NCBI RefSeq assembly: GCF_002803065.1
Contig: NZ_NNBL01000003.1
Coordinates: 517,461 to 581,460, forward strand
Length of the DNA: 64,000 nt
DNA from: Streptomyces sp. CB01635
GTDB taxonomy: Bacteria; Actinomycetota; Actinomycetes; Streptomycetales; Streptomycetaceae
Direction of reading: 5' to 3'
The notes under the pieces were generated by a model that was given only the letters and a program-made list of their open reading frames with translations, did not search any database and had not been told where the DNA came from. How positions within the stretch are numbered: position 1 is the first letter of the stretch; each line of letters begins with the position of its first letter. Positions 31,002 through 40,350 of this stretch are shown here, one piece after another. The position numbers and the translations under genes were made by a program.

Positions 31002-33049
31002 CGCAGGAAGGCCGCGGCGACGCCGGCGTCCACGGGTATGTGCAGCCCCGTCGTGTGCGTGAGGTCCCCGGCCGTCAGGGCGAACACCGCGTTCGCGACA
31101 TGCTCCGGCAGCACCTCGCGCTTGAGGAGGGTCCGCTGCGCGTAGAACTCGCCGAGCTTCTCCTCCTCGATCCCGTACGTCGCCGCGCGCTGCGCCCCCC
31201 AGCCGCCCGCGAAGATCCCGGAACCGCGCACCACACCGTCCGGATTCACCCCGTTGACCCGGATGCCGTGCTCGCCCAACTCGGCTGCCAGGAGCCGGAC
31301 CTGATGTGCCTGATCGGCCTTGGTCGCGGAGTACGCGACGTTGTTCGGGCCCGCGAACACCGCGTTCTTCGAGGCGATGTACACGAGGTCGCCGCCCAGC
31401 CCCTGCGCCCGCATGACACGGGCGGCCTCGCGCGAGACGAGGAAGGAGCCGCGCGCCATGATGTCGTGCTGGAGGTCCCAGTCGCGGGCCGTGGTCTCCA
31501 GGAGCGGCTTCGAGATGGAGATGCCCGCGTTGTTCACCACGAGGTCGACCCCGCCGAACGCCAGGACCGCCGCCCCGAACGCCTCGACGATCTGCTCCTC
31601 CGACGTCACATCGACCGTGACGGCCACCGCCTTGTCGGGACCGCCCAACTCCTCGGCCACGGCGGCCGCGTTGTCCCCGTTCAGATCCGCGACCACCACG
31701 CACGCGCCCTCCGCCACGAGCCTGCGGGCGATCGCCTTCCCGATGCCGCTGCCCGCGCCCGTCACGAGCGCGACCCGCGTGGCGAGCGGCTTGGGCTTCG
31801 GCATCCGGCGGAGCTTGGCCTCCTCCAGGGACCAGTACTCGATGCGGAACTTCTCCGACTCCTCGATCGGCGCGTACACCGACACGGCTTCGGCGCCCCG
31901 CATCACATTGATCGCGTTGACGTAGAACTCGCCCGCGACGCGCGCCGTCTGCTTGTCCTTGCCGAAGCTGAACATGCCGACGCCGGGCACGAGCACGATC
32001 GCCGGATCGGCTCCCCGCATCGCCGGCGAGTCCGGGCCCGCGTGCCGCGCGTAGTAGGCCGCGTACTCCTCGCGGTACTCGGCGTGCAGTTCCTTCAGGC
32101 GCGCGACCGCCTCGTCCAGGGGGGCGGACGGCGGCAGGTCGAGGACCAGGGGCCTGACCTTCGTACGGAGGAAGTGGTCGGGGCAGGACGTGCCGAGGGC
32201 CGCGAGGCGCGGGTGCTCGGTGCGCGACAGGAAGTCGAGCACGACGTCCGAGTCGTCGAAGTGGCCCACCTGGGGGCGGTCCTGCGAGGCGAGCGCCCTG
32301 ATGAACGGGGCGAGCGCGGCGGCCCGCTCCCTTCGCGCCGCCGGTCCTGCGCCGGTGTATCCCGCGAGCAGCGGTCCGAACGGCTCGGCCCTGCCCCGCT
32401 CGGCGAGGAACGCCTCCGCGGTACGGATGATGTGCAGGGAGCGCCGCTCGCACTCCTGTGCCGTGTCGCCCCACGCCGTGATGCCGTGACCGCCGAGGAC
32501 GCAGCCGATCGCGCGCGGGTTGGCCTCCTTGACCGCGGCGATGTCCAGGCCGAGCTGGAACCCGGGCCTGCGCCAGGGCACCCACACCACGGTGTCGCCG
32601 AAGCACTCGGCGGTGAGCTTCTCGCCGTCCGCGGCGCAGGCGAGCGCGATCCCGGAGTCGGGGTGCAGATGGTCCACGTGCGCCGCGTCCACCAGGCCGT
32701 GCATCGCGGTGTCGATGGACGGCGCGGCGCCGCCCCGGCCGTGCAGGCAGTAGTCGAACGCGGCGACCATCTCGTCCTCGCGCTCCACCCCCGGATAGAC
32801 GCCCTCCAGCGCGCGCAGCCGGTCCAGGCGCAGGACCGCGAGCCCGTCGGCCGTGAGTGTCCCCAGGTCACCGCCGGAGCCCTTGACCCACATCAGCTCG
32901 ACGTCACCGCCGGTCACCGGGTCGGTCGACGTGCCCTTCGCCGAGGTGTTGCCCCCCGCATAGTTCGTATTGCGCGGATCCGCGCCCAACCGGTGTGAAC
33001 GCTCAAGGAGTTCGTTCACGCATGCGTGCTGCTCCGCCATGTCGCTCAT
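30998..33049 (-). CDS. rhaEW: Bifunctional rhamnulose-1-phosphate aldolase / L-lactaldehyde dehydrogenase (RhaEW)
   Basis: 683-residue fusion. The N-terminal class II aldolase/adducin domain (residues 1 to ~400) carries zinc ligands in AAHVDHLHPDSGIAL and LGGHGITAWG; it splits rhamnulose-1-P into DHAP and L-lactaldehyde. The C-terminal SDR domain (about 425-683) has VTGAGSGIGKAIA, VNNAGIS, the catalytic IASKNAVF and YSATKADQ; it oxidises L-lactaldehyde to L-lactate. ATG 33049 overlaps the rhaI stop (ATGA); ATG 33058 is an alternative. The overlapping rhaI and rhaB genes show a single coupled operon. Length matches known RhaEW proteins. Confidence 0.93.
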   Translation of the reverse strand: MSDMAEQHACVNELLERSHRLGADPRNTNYAGGNTSAKGTSTDPVTGGDVELMWVKGSGGDLGTLTADGLAVLRLDRLRALEGVYPGVEREDEMVAAFDYCLHGRGGAAPSIDTAMHGLVDAAHVDHLHPDSGIALACAADGEKLTAECFGDTVVWVPWRRPGFQLGLDIAAVKEANPRAIGCVLGGHGITAWGDTAQECERRSLHIIRTAEAFLAERGRAEPFGPLLAGYTGAGPAARRERAAALAPFIRALASQDRPQVGHFDDSDVVLDFLSRTEHPRLAALGTSCPDHFLRTKVRPLVLDLPPSAPLDEAVARLKELHAEYREEYAAYYARHAGPDSPAMRGADPAIVLVPGVGMFSFGKDKQTARVAGEFYVNAINVMRGAEAVSVYAPIEESEKFRIEYWSLEEAKLRRMPKPKPLATRVALVTGAGSGIGKAIARRLVAEGACVVVADLNGDNAAAVAEELGGPDKAVAVTVDVTSEEQIVEAFGAAVLAFGGVDLVVNNAGISISKPLLETTARDWDLQHDIMARGSFLVSREAARVMRAQGLGGDLVYIASKNAVFAGPNNVAYSATKADQAHQVRLLAAELGEHGIRVNGVNPDGVVRGSGIFAGGWGAQRAATYGIEEEKLGEFYAQRTLLKREVLPEHVANAVFALTAGDLTHTTGLHIPVDAGVAAAFLR

Positions 33050-34245
33050 GCCCCCCATCCGGCCTGTACGCCTCCGACGCGGTCCTTCACGATCCGCTCC
33101 TGCCATCCTGACCGCCGGTAGGCCGCCATGGGATCCGGGTCGAGCCCCAGCTCTTCCCTGACCTCCCCCAGTAGGGGACGCACGTCCGTGTTGTACGCGT
33201 CCATCAGCACCCCGTTGGCCGCCAGCACGTCGCCCTCCCGCTGCGCCGCCGCGAGCGCCTCGGTGTCGATGAGCAGAGCCTTGGCCGTCGCCTCCTGGAC
33301 GTTCATCACCGAGCGGATGATCGCGGGGATCTTGGCCTCGATGTTGTGGCACTGGTCGAGCATGAACGCGATCCCGGAGTCGGCGTCCAGACCGCCGCCC
33401 CGCCGCACCTCGTACAGGATCCTGAACAGCTGGAAGGGGTCCGCCGCGCCGACCATCAGGTCGTCGTCCGCGTAGAAGCGCGAGTTGAAGTCGAACGCGC
33501 CGAGCCGGCCCTCCCGCAGCAGGAACGCGACGATGAACTCGATGTTGGTGCCCGGCGCGTGATGCCCGGTGTCCACACACACCTGCGCCTTCTCGCCGAG
33601 TTTGAGGCAGTGCGCGTACGACGTGCCCCAGTCCGGCACGTCGGTGGCGTAGAAGGCGGGCTCGAAGAGCTTGTACTCGAGCACCATGCGCTGGTCGTCG
33701 CCCAGCCGCTCGTACACGGTCCGCAGTGCCTCTTCGAGCCGGTCCTGGCGGTCCCTGAGGTCGTCCTGGCCGGGGTAGTTGGTGCCGTCGGAGAACCACA
33801 GCTTCAGATCGCGCGAGCCGGTGGCGTCCATGATGTCGACGCACTCCAGGAGGTGGCCGACGGCCTTGCGTCGCACCGCGGGGTCCGGGTTGGTGACGCT
33901 GCCCAGCTTGTAGTCGTCGTCCTGGAAGACATTGGAGTTGACCGCGCCCAGCTTCACGCCGCGCTCCTCGGCGTACGCGGCGAGCTTCGCGTATCCCTCG
34001 GGTCCGCCCTCGACGCGGTCCCACGGTATGTGCAGCGCCACGGTCGGCGCGGCCCCCGTGAACGCGTGGACCTGCGCGGCGTCGTCGAGCTTCTCCCGCG
34101 GGGTGCGGGGCACGCCGGCCTGGGCGAACACCTTGAAGCGGGTGCCCGAGTTTCCGTATGCCCAGGACGGTGTCTCGATCGACTGGCGCTTCAGGACGGC
34201 CTTGGCGGCCGCTGTCCGCGCCTCGTGTGCTGTGGACCCGGTCAT
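33046..34245 (-). CDS. rhaI: L-rhamnose isomerase
   Basis: 399-residue TIM-barrel isomerase converting L-rhamnose to L-rhamnulose, of the RhaI (xylose-isomerase-like) type rather than E. coli RhaA. Metal-site segments: VLEYKLFEPAFY (Glu), VCVDTGHHAPGTNIEF (Asp, His) and GAFDFNSRFYADDDL (Asp). KLWFSDGTNYPGQDD is a substrate-loop hallmark. ATG 34245 has an ACAGGAGAGAC ribosome site. It is the first gene of the catabolic operon; a TGAAACGATTCA box lies 28 bases upstream of the start codon. Confidence 0.94.
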   Translation of the reverse strand: MTGSTAHEARTAAAKAVLKRQSIETPSWAYGNSGTRFKVFAQAGVPRTPREKLDDAAQVHAFTGAAPTVALHIPWDRVEGGPEGYAKLAAYAEERGVKLGAVNSNVFQDDDYKLGSVTNPDPAVRRKAVGHLLECVDIMDATGSRDLKLWFSDGTNYPGQDDLRDRQDRLEEALRTVYERLGDDQRMVLEYKLFEPAFYATDVPDWGTSYAHCLKLGEKAQVCVDTGHHAPGTNIEFIVAFLLREGRLGAFDFNSRFYADDDLMVGAADPFQLFRILYEVRRGGGLDADSGIAFMLDQCHNIEAKIPAIIRSVMNVQEATAKALLIDTEALAAAQREGDVLAANGVLMDAYNTDVRPLLGEVREELGLDPDPMAAYRRSGWQERIVKDRVGGVQAGWGA

Positions 34246-34272
34246 GTCTCTCCTGTGAACGAACGATCGTTG

Positions 34273-34284
34273 TGAAACGATTCA
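34273..34284. promoter_or_regulatory. LacI-type operator (rhamnose box 1) before rhaI
   Basis: TGAAACGATTCA, palindromic outer arms TGAA / TTCA. It matches three further boxes at 37057, 40339 and 40481. Probable binding site for the LacI regulator at 45331. Confidence 0.7.
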
Positions 34285-34300
34285 AAGCCTGACGCTAAAG

Positions 34301-34378
34301 GGCCGTGCGGGGTGTGTCAACGGCCCCGCACGGCCTTGTCGGTGACGCGCCTGCGGCCCGATCGCCCAGGCCGCAGGC
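34301..34378 (-). terminator. Double hairpin terminator after the first rhamnosidase gene
   Basis: Two perfect stems in tandem: GCCTGCGGCC / GGCCGCAGGC (34349-34358, 34369-34378) and GGCCGTGCGGGG / CCCCGCACGGCC (34301-34312, 34324-34335). On the minus strand the second is followed by CTTTAG. They end the 37014-34384 transcript and insulate the rhaI promoter. Confidence 0.75.
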
Positions 34379-34383
34379 ACAGT

Positions 34384-37014
34384 TCAGCTCTTGTACGTCA
34401 GCGTGAAGCGGTGGGTGCCCGGCGCGAGCCCGGAGACCGTCACACGGCCGGAGTCCATGCGCGCCCCGGGCGCCGCGGATCTGCCGTCCCGCCAGAGCGT
34501 CCGCCCGCCGGAACGCACGGTCGCGCCCCGGCCGTCCGTGGGCAGCGCGAGGACCCCCCGAGTGCCCCGCGGCGCACGTACGGTCAAGGCGAACGTGTCG
34601 CCCTCACGCTCCCACTCCACGCCCAACGGCCCATGTGGCGTGGGAAGTTCACCCCGCGCCCAGCGCACCGAGCCGGTGCACGGACGCACCTCCCAATCGG
34701 CGTACCCAGGCGAGGTCGGCTTCGCGCCGAGCAGCTGATGGGTGAGCGCGGGCAGCACTCCGGTGGACCACCCGTGCGCCATGCTCGTGTACGCGCCCTC
34801 GTACAGCGAGCCGTTCGGGCCGATGCCCTCCCAGTGCGTGATGCCGGGGTCGTGGCTCTCCATCCAACCGTAGGTGCGCTTGATCTGGTCGATCGCCGAG
34901 TCGGCCAGGCCGCTCTCGAAGCGCGCCACGAACTCCGGGTACGAGGTGAAGGCGTACACCCGCTGGGAGGCACCGCCGAAGAGGGTGTCGTTGTCCATGA
35001 AGGCGTTGCCGTACCGGCGTTTCGTCGTCGCGTCCAGGTGAGCGAGCGCCGACGCCGCCCGCTCCGCGCCCGCGACGCCCGACGTGATGGCGATCGCGTT
35101 GCCGTCCTGCGCGTGCCGGACGGCGCCGGTCGCGGAGTCCAGATAGGCGCCCGCCGCCTCGTCCCACAGATGCGTGTTGACCGCCCGAGCGACCTTGTCC
35201 GCCCGCTCCCGCCACCGCGCCGCGTCCGCGCCCCGGCCCACGTGGTCCGCGATCCGGGCCGCGTCCCTCAGCGCCTGCACATAGTTGGCGTTGTAGTAGG
35301 TGACGCGCCCTGTGCGCCCGAGGAACGCGTAATCCCCGTACCCGGACGTGCCGTTGAGGCCCTTGCTCAGCAGGCCCGCGTCGTCCGTCACGCTCGGGTA
35401 CCACGTGTCGAGGACCTTGACGAGCTGCGGGTAGTAGCGCTCGGCGTAGTCCTTGTCGCCGGTGTAGAGGACGTAGTCCCAGCTGCACGTCACCCACCAC
35501 AGCGGGTAGTCGAACAGCGGGAGCGTGTAGCGGTTGATGGAGGCCGGCGGGATCCAGCCGTCGGCCCGCTGGTGCTCGGCGAGGTCCGCCAGCACGTTGC
35601 GCGCGGCTTCGGCCGCGTCGTCGTGCGTGAGATAGAGGGTGCGTCCCGCCACCGCCACGTCGCCGACGTACGGATCGCGGTCCCGCTTCGCGCCGTCGTG
35701 CAGGACGAGCTTCCCGTCGAGCGACGCGCTGAAGGCGTCCCGCGGGTCCACGTCGTCCTCACGGAACGTGTCGACGACCAGCTCGTTCGTGTACGAGGCG
35801 CCGTACCAGTAGCGGTTCAGCTCCTCGTCGGAGCACAGGAACCAGCCGCGGTACGACTGCGGTGTGCCGAGATACGCCGTGAAGTCGAGCGACACGGAGT
35901 CCACGGCCACGGTGCCCCACGGCTGTGCGGCGGGAGCGTCGGACGGCAGCGCGTCCAGCGTGATCCTGAGATAGCGGAAACCGTGCAGGCCGTCCGCGTA
36001 CACCTTGTCGCCGCCCGAGGCGTAGCCCTTTCGGTCCGTCCACTTGGCGCCACCCGCAGGGACGGCGTACTGGTCCGTTCCCTTCGAGGCGCCGCCCGCC
36101 TGGTCGTTGCGGGTGAAGTCGGAGCGGTCGGTGAGGAACTGGAGCGTCTCGGAGAAGGCGAGGCGCACCCCCGGGTGGTTGTCGGACGCCGAGGCGAAGT
36201 CGACCATCGGGTAGCCGACAACGACCTTGCCGAAGTCGAGCGTCACGCTCGGCGCCACCACCGGGTCCACGGCCTCGGGCCAGACCTCGTTGATCCGCGT
36301 GAACACGCCCCGCCCGAGGTCCTGGGCCGACGTGACCGTGATCCGCACCCGTGCCGTGGACACCGGCGCGTCGAAGCGGACGGCGCGCTGCACCGCGCTG
36401 TTGCCGGTGACGGCGGCGACCTTCCGCCAGTCCGAGCCCACCCAGGCGTCCACAGTGAAGTCGGTGGGGACGCCGTCCGTGTCGGACACCACGGTCAGGC
36501 CCGACAGCGTGAGCGCATCGGGCGCCGTCACCGTCAGGGTGTCGGGGAAGGTGCGCTCGGTGTCGTCGTTCCAGAACGTGTCGAGGTCGCCGTCGACGGC
36601 GTGCTGCGCGTCGTACGTGCGCGGTTGGCCGTCCCCTCCATTGTTGCCGGCGTGCGTGGTGGAGCCTTCCGCGGTGGTTCCGTCGGGCCAGCGCGGTGGC
36701 GCGGGAGGCTCGGGGCGGCGCAGGACGGTGACCTGGCCGCCGGGTTTGAGGAGGGCGTCGGGACGCGTCACGTCACCGGCGGACCGGACGATCCGTACCG
36801 GTCGCACCGTACGGCTGGACGGCGCCTGGACGTAGCGGTGCCAGGCCGCATCCGCGACCGGTCCGGCGGCCGATCCCCGAACCGCCGTCGCAGCCGCGGC
36901 CGTTCCCGGGCCCAGGAGGGGCAGCCCGGCCGCGGCCAGCACCGCCCCGCCCACACCCGCTCCGAGCACGGCGCGCCGGTCGGGCCCCTGTGCTGTCTTC
37001 GCTTCATCCGTCAC
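34384..37014 (-). CDS. Exported alpha-L-rhamnosidase-like glycosidase (GH78-type six-hairpin, discoidin domain)
   Basis: 876-residue exported enzyme. A twin-arginine-type signal (GPDRRAVLGAGVGG, residues ~10-23, then a hydrophobic stretch) precedes an F5/8-type C discoidin-like domain (about 125-265: DGDLDTFWNDDTERTFPDTL, ARVRITVTSAQDLGRGVFTR). An (alpha/alpha)6 catalytic domain follows with acidic clusters FREDDVDPRDAFSAS and KRDRDPYVGD (about 440) and WEGIGPNGSLYEGAYTSMAH (about 725), then a beta-sandwich end. The overall layout matches GH78-type rhamnosidases, though it lacks the exact DERLGWTGD motif seen in its neighbour. TGAATCGATTTA lies 42 bases upstream, so it belongs to the rhamnose regulon. 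Confidence 0.82.
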   Translation of the reverse strand: MTDEAKTAQGPDRRAVLGAGVGGAVLAAAGLPLLGPGTAAAATAVRGSAAGPVADAAWHRYVQAPSSRTVRPVRIVRSAGDVTRPDALLKPGGQVTVLRRPEPPAPPRWPDGTTAEGSTTHAGNNGGDGQPRTYDAQHAVDGDLDTFWNDDTERTFPDTLTVTAPDALTLSGLTVVSDTDGVPTDFTVDAWVGSDWRKVAAVTGNSAVQRAVRFDAPVSTARVRITVTSAQDLGRGVFTRINEVWPEAVDPVVAPSVTLDFGKVVVGYPMVDFASASDNHPGVRLAFSETLQFLTDRSDFTRNDQAGGASKGTDQYAVPAGGAKWTDRKGYASGGDKVYADGLHGFRYLRITLDALPSDAPAAQPWGTVAVDSVSLDFTAYLGTPQSYRGWFLCSDEELNRYWYGASYTNELVVDTFREDDVDPRDAFSASLDGKLVLHDGAKRDRDPYVGDVAVAGRTLYLTHDDAAEAARNVLADLAEHQRADGWIPPASINRYTLPLFDYPLWWVTCSWDYVLYTGDKDYAERYYPQLVKVLDTWYPSVTDDAGLLSKGLNGTSGYGDYAFLGRTGRVTYYNANYVQALRDAARIADHVGRGADAARWRERADKVARAVNTHLWDEAAGAYLDSATGAVRHAQDGNAIAITSGVAGAERAASALAHLDATTKRRYGNAFMDNDTLFGGASQRVYAFTSYPEFVARFESGLADSAIDQIKRTYGWMESHDPGITHWEGIGPNGSLYEGAYTSMAHGWSTGVLPALTHQLLGAKPTSPGYADWEVRPCTGSVRWARGELPTPHGPLGVEWEREGDTFALTVRAPRGTRGVLALPTDGRGATVRSGGRTLWRDGRSAAPGARMDSGRVTVSGLAPGTHRFTLTYKS

Positions 37015-37056
37015 GTCTGTGTGCCTCCGTCTGCCCGCACCGGGACCGGGCAGGAG

Positions 37057-37068
37057 TGAATCGATTTA
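37057..37068. promoter_or_regulatory. LacI-type operator (rhamnose box 2)
   Basis: TGAATCGATTTA, one mismatch from a perfect palindrome TGAATCGATTCA, 42 bases upstream of the rhamnosidase start at 37014 and downstream of the next rhamnosidase gene. Confidence 0.6.
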
Positions 37069-37098
37069 GGCATGGGCTCATCTGGGCCTCGCGGTACG

Positions 37099-40000
37099 TC
37101 AGTTGGAGAAGCGGTGGGTGCCGGACGCCGCCGCGAAGACGGCACACCCGTCGTCCATGCGGAGGAACTTCGCCGCGCCGTGGGCGACCTCGGCCGCGTC
37201 GGAAGCGGGGATCCACACCTCGGCGGTCGTGTTGGCCGGCACGGTGAGCGTGAGCCGGAACCCGTCGGAGTCCACCGACCACTTGGTGCTGATCGGCCCC
37301 TGGACGGAGTCGTAGCGCCCCTCAGCTCGCGTGATCCCGCCACCGGGCCGTGGCCGCACGAGGATCTTGCGGAAGCCCGGCTCGGCCGGCGCGATACCGG
37401 CGATGTTCGCGTACATCCACTCGCCGACCGAGCCGTACGCGTAGTGGTTGAACGAGTTCATCCCGGCGTCCTGGAAGCTGCCGTCCGGCCTGATGGAGTC
37501 CCAGCGCTCCCACATCGTCGTAGCGCCCCTGTCGATCTGGTAGCCCCAACTGGGGAACGACCGCTGGACGAGCAGCCGGTAGGCGACGTCGGTGTGACCG
37601 GCCGCGGTGAGGACGGGCAGCAGGCGCGGAGTGCCGAGGAACCCCGTCGACAGGTGCCAGTCCTTGGCCTTGATGAGAGCGACGAGACGGTCGGCGGCGG
37701 GACCCCGGTCGGCCTGCGCGAGCAGGTCCATCGACAGCGCGAGCACATACGCGGTCTGCGTGTCGCCCTTCACCTTGCCGCCGTCCGAGACGTACGCCGC
37801 GCGGAACGCGTCACGCACACTGCCGAACAGCGAGGTGTACGGGGCCGGGTCCTTGCCCAGCGCCTTCGCCGCCCGCGCGACGAGGTCGGCGGCGTGGGCG
37901 AAGTAGGCCGTGCCGATGACGTCCTTGGGCGTCTCGTCCTGGAGGTTGAGCCAGTCGCCGAAGCCCTCGGCGGGGCGCAGGAAACCGCTGCTGTGCTTCT
38001 CCAGGTAGTCGAGCCACTTCAGCATCGACGCCCAGGACTGTTCGAGGACGCGCATGTCGCCGTACGCCTGGTACAGCGCCCAGGGAACGGTCACGCCCGC
38101 GTCGCCCCAGCCCGCGACGCCGTTGCCGACGCCGGGCATGTCGGGGGCCACGTTCGTGAAGGCGCCCTCGTCGCTCTGGCCGTCGCGCAGGTCGCCGAGC
38201 CACTTGGTGAGGAAGCGGGCCGACTCCATGTTGTAGGCGGCCGTCGGCGCGAAGACGTTGATGTCGCCGGTCCAGCCGAGCCGCTCGTCGCGTGCCGGAG
38301 TGTCGGTGGGGATGGAGACGAAGTTGCCGCGCTGCCCCCAAGTGATGTTCTGGTGCAGTTGGTTGAGCATCGGTACGTTCGTCGAGAAGTCCATGGTGAA
38401 GGGCGCCGACGTGTGGATGACCCGCCCCACGACGGCGTCGAGCGGCGGCTTGCCGGGGTAGCCGGTCACCTCGACGTAGCGGAAGCCGTGGAAGGTGAAC
38501 CGCGGCTCGTAGGTCTCCTTGCCGCCGCCCTTGAGCGTGTACGTGTCGGTGGCCTTCGCCGTCCGGAGGTTGGCGGTGTAGATCGTGCCGTCCGGGTTGA
38601 GGACCTCGGCGTGCCGCAGCCGCACGGTGGTGCCGGCCTTCCCGGCGACGGTGAGGCGGACCGCGCCGACCATGTTCTGGCCGAGGTCGTAGACGAACAC
38701 GCCGGGCTTCGGCTCGGTCATCTTCCGTGCGGGCAGCTCCCGTTCGAGGCGGGTGGGACCGCCTGCCTCGGCCACCAGGGCGGCGCTCACCTTGTCGACG
38801 GCGGTGGCCGCGACCCAGCCGGAGTCGTCGAACCCGGCGCGCGTCCAGCCGTCGGTCTCCAGGCGTGCGTCGTACTCCTCGCCCGCCATCAGGTCGGCCT
38901 CGGTGACGGGCCCGGTCGAGGCGTGCCAGTCCGTGCCGGACAGCACCCGCTCGGTCGAACCGTCGGTGTACGTGACCTCCAACTGGGCCAGGAACGCGGG
39001 CCGTTCGCCGTACTGATGCGGGCCGAACCAGGCGATGTTCCCGGCGTACCAGCCGGCGGCGACCGTCGCCCCGAGCGCGTTGGCCCCGGATTTCACCAGT
39101 TTCGTCACGTCGTACGTCTGGTACTGGACGCGCTTGCGGTAGTCCGTCCAGCCCGGCGCGAGCCGGTCCTCGCCGACCCGCTCGCCGTTGATGTGGGCCT
39201 CGTACAGGCCGAGCGCCGACGCGTAGAGGCGCGCCCGCGCGACGGACCTGCCCTTGAGCCGGAACTCGTGGCGCAGCTGGGCGGCGGGGGAGTGCGACGG
39301 CGCGACCTTGCCCCACGGGCCCGAACCCCACTTCGCGAGCGCCTTCGCCGCCTTCCACGAGGAGTCGTCGAAGCCGGCCGACTTCCAGTCACCGGCGGGC
39401 TCCTGGTCGGCGGCCTTCCAGTCGGCGCCCGTGGCGAAGATCTTCACCCCGTCCGCCGTCGTCAGCTCCAGGAGGCCGAGGAGGCCGGCGGGGCTGTCCG
39501 TGGCGTTGACGGCGGCGACGGACAACACAGCGCTACCGGAGCGGAGTTGGGCGGTGACGTCGACGACGGCCGGGCGGCGCCAGTTCTCCGCCGGGCCGTC
39601 CGGGTCGGCGTGCGCCACCTCGGTGCCGTTCACGTACGCGGTGTAGCCGTCGTCGGCGGTCATCACCAGGCGGGCCCGGGTCAGGCCTTCGGGTACGTCG
39701 GCACGGCCACGGAAGTAGCGGGTTCCCGCCGGGGCGCCGGCGGCCGGGTCGCCTTCGGGGAACCAGATCCAGGAGGCGTCGTCGAGCGCGGGCGTCCCGA
39801 TCAGCGCCGCGGGCGCGCCGATCCACCGGGCCGACCAGTCCGACGCGGCGGTCAGACCGGTCTCCCACCAGGACGGCTCGCTCCACTCGGAGGCCCGGCC
39901 CGTGGTGTCCCAGATTCGGACCGTCCAGTAGTAGCGGGTACGCGCGGCCAGGGCGGGGCCCGCGTAGGGGACGAGGGTGGACTCGGGGGAGTCGACCTTT

Positions 40001-40326
40001 CCGCTGTCCCACACGTCGGGGTCGCCGAGGCGGCTCGCGGTGGTGGCGACGCGTATCTGACAGGCGCTCTGGGCCCGGCCCGGTTCGTCCGACACCAGGG
40101 GCCAACTCAGCCTGGGATGCGGCACGTCGAGGCCGAGCGGGTGCCTCACGTACTCGACGGTGGGCGCGCTCACGCGCACGGCCTTCGCGGCCCGAGTCCT
40201 TGCGGCGGCTCCCGAGGCGGGCGCGGCCTGCGCGGCTCCCGGTGCGGCGGAGGCGATGGCCGTCCCCAGGGCGGCTGTCGCGGTCGTGCTGAGCAGTCGT
40301 CTTCTGCTGATCACACTAGGCTCCAT
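37099..40326 (-). CDS. Exported alpha-L-rhamnosidase (GH78)
   Basis: 1075-residue exported GH78 enzyme that releases terminal L-rhamnose from plant or bacterial glycans. A Tat signal SRRRLLSTTATAALG opens the protein. An N-terminal fibronectin-like part (WYWTV-type RTRYYWTVRIWDTTG), two beta-sandwich accessory domains (YFRGRADVPEGLTRARLVMT; ARLYASALGLYEAHINGERV) and the (alpha/alpha)6 barrel follow. The GH78 hallmark DERLGWTGDINVFAPTA is at about residue 675 and GWGDAGVTVPWALYQAYGD near 740. A C-terminal beta domain ends GTHRFSN. GTG 40314 has a better ribosome site (GGAG) than ATG 40326. A TGAATCGTTTCA box overlaps the leader, 12 bases upstream. Confidence 0.93.
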   Translation of the reverse strand: MEPSVISRRRLLSTTATAALGTAIASAAPGAAQAAPASGAAARTRAAKAVRVSAPTVEYVRHPLGLDVPHPRLSWPLVSDEPGRAQSACQIRVATTASRLGDPDVWDSGKVDSPESTLVPYAGPALAARTRYYWTVRIWDTTGRASEWSEPSWWETGLTAASDWSARWIGAPAALIGTPALDDASWIWFPEGDPAAGAPAGTRYFRGRADVPEGLTRARLVMTADDGYTAYVNGTEVAHADPDGPAENWRRPAVVDVTAQLRSGSAVLSVAAVNATDSPAGLLGLLELTTADGVKIFATGADWKAADQEPAGDWKSAGFDDSSWKAAKALAKWGSGPWGKVAPSHSPAAQLRHEFRLKGRSVARARLYASALGLYEAHINGERVGEDRLAPGWTDYRKRVQYQTYDVTKLVKSGANALGATVAAGWYAGNIAWFGPHQYGERPAFLAQLEVTYTDGSTERVLSGTDWHASTGPVTEADLMAGEEYDARLETDGWTRAGFDDSGWVAATAVDKVSAALVAEAGGPTRLERELPARKMTEPKPGVFVYDLGQNMVGAVRLTVAGKAGTTVRLRHAEVLNPDGTIYTANLRTAKATDTYTLKGGGKETYEPRFTFHGFRYVEVTGYPGKPPLDAVVGRVIHTSAPFTMDFSTNVPMLNQLHQNITWGQRGNFVSIPTDTPARDERLGWTGDINVFAPTAAYNMESARFLTKWLGDLRDGQSDEGAFTNVAPDMPGVGNGVAGWGDAGVTVPWALYQAYGDMRVLEQSWASMLKWLDYLEKHSSGFLRPAEGFGDWLNLQDETPKDVIGTAYFAHAADLVARAAKALGKDPAPYTSLFGSVRDAFRAAYVSDGGKVKGDTQTAYVLALSMDLLAQADRGPAADRLVALIKAKDWHLSTGFLGTPRLLPVLTAAGHTDVAYRLLVQRSFPSWGYQIDRGATTMWERWDSIRPDGSFQDAGMNSFNHYAYGSVGEWMYANIAGIAPAEPGFRKILVRPRPGGGITRAEGRYDSVQGPISTKWSVDSDGFRLTLTVPANTTAEVWIPASDAAEVAHGAAKFLRMDDGCAVFAAASGTHRFSN

Positions 40327-40338
40327 ACGACTCGGCTA

Positions 40339-40350
40339 TGAATCGTTTCA
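40339..40350. promoter_or_regulatory. LacI-type operator (rhamnose box 3)
   Basis: TGAATCGTTTCA upstream of the GH78 gene, in the divergent region shared with the rhamnose importer. Confidence 0.7.

Noticed and set aside
29511..32606. An apparent 1031-residue rhaEW-rhaB fusion
   Set aside because: The first 535 residues are a shadow of rhaEW; the kinase begins at ATG 31001 with a four-base overlap.
34262..34271. AACGATCGTT before rhaI, identical to the core at 9711
   Set aside because: It lacks matching flanks and lies in a different metabolic unit beside a rhamnose box, so I regard it as chance or part of the core promoter.
30998..34285. An apparent 1095-residue fusion spanning rhaI and rhaEW
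   Set aside because: The N-terminal part is an out-of-frame reading of rhaI. The RhaEW protein proper starts at 33049, overlapping the rhaI stop.
37072..40341. A 1089-codon open frame on the plus strand
   Set aside because: It is the exact antisense of the GH78 rhamnosidase, whose motifs are complete. Such long shadows arise from the high GC codon bias; its residue make-up (V/R/G-rich, no motif) is not protein-like.
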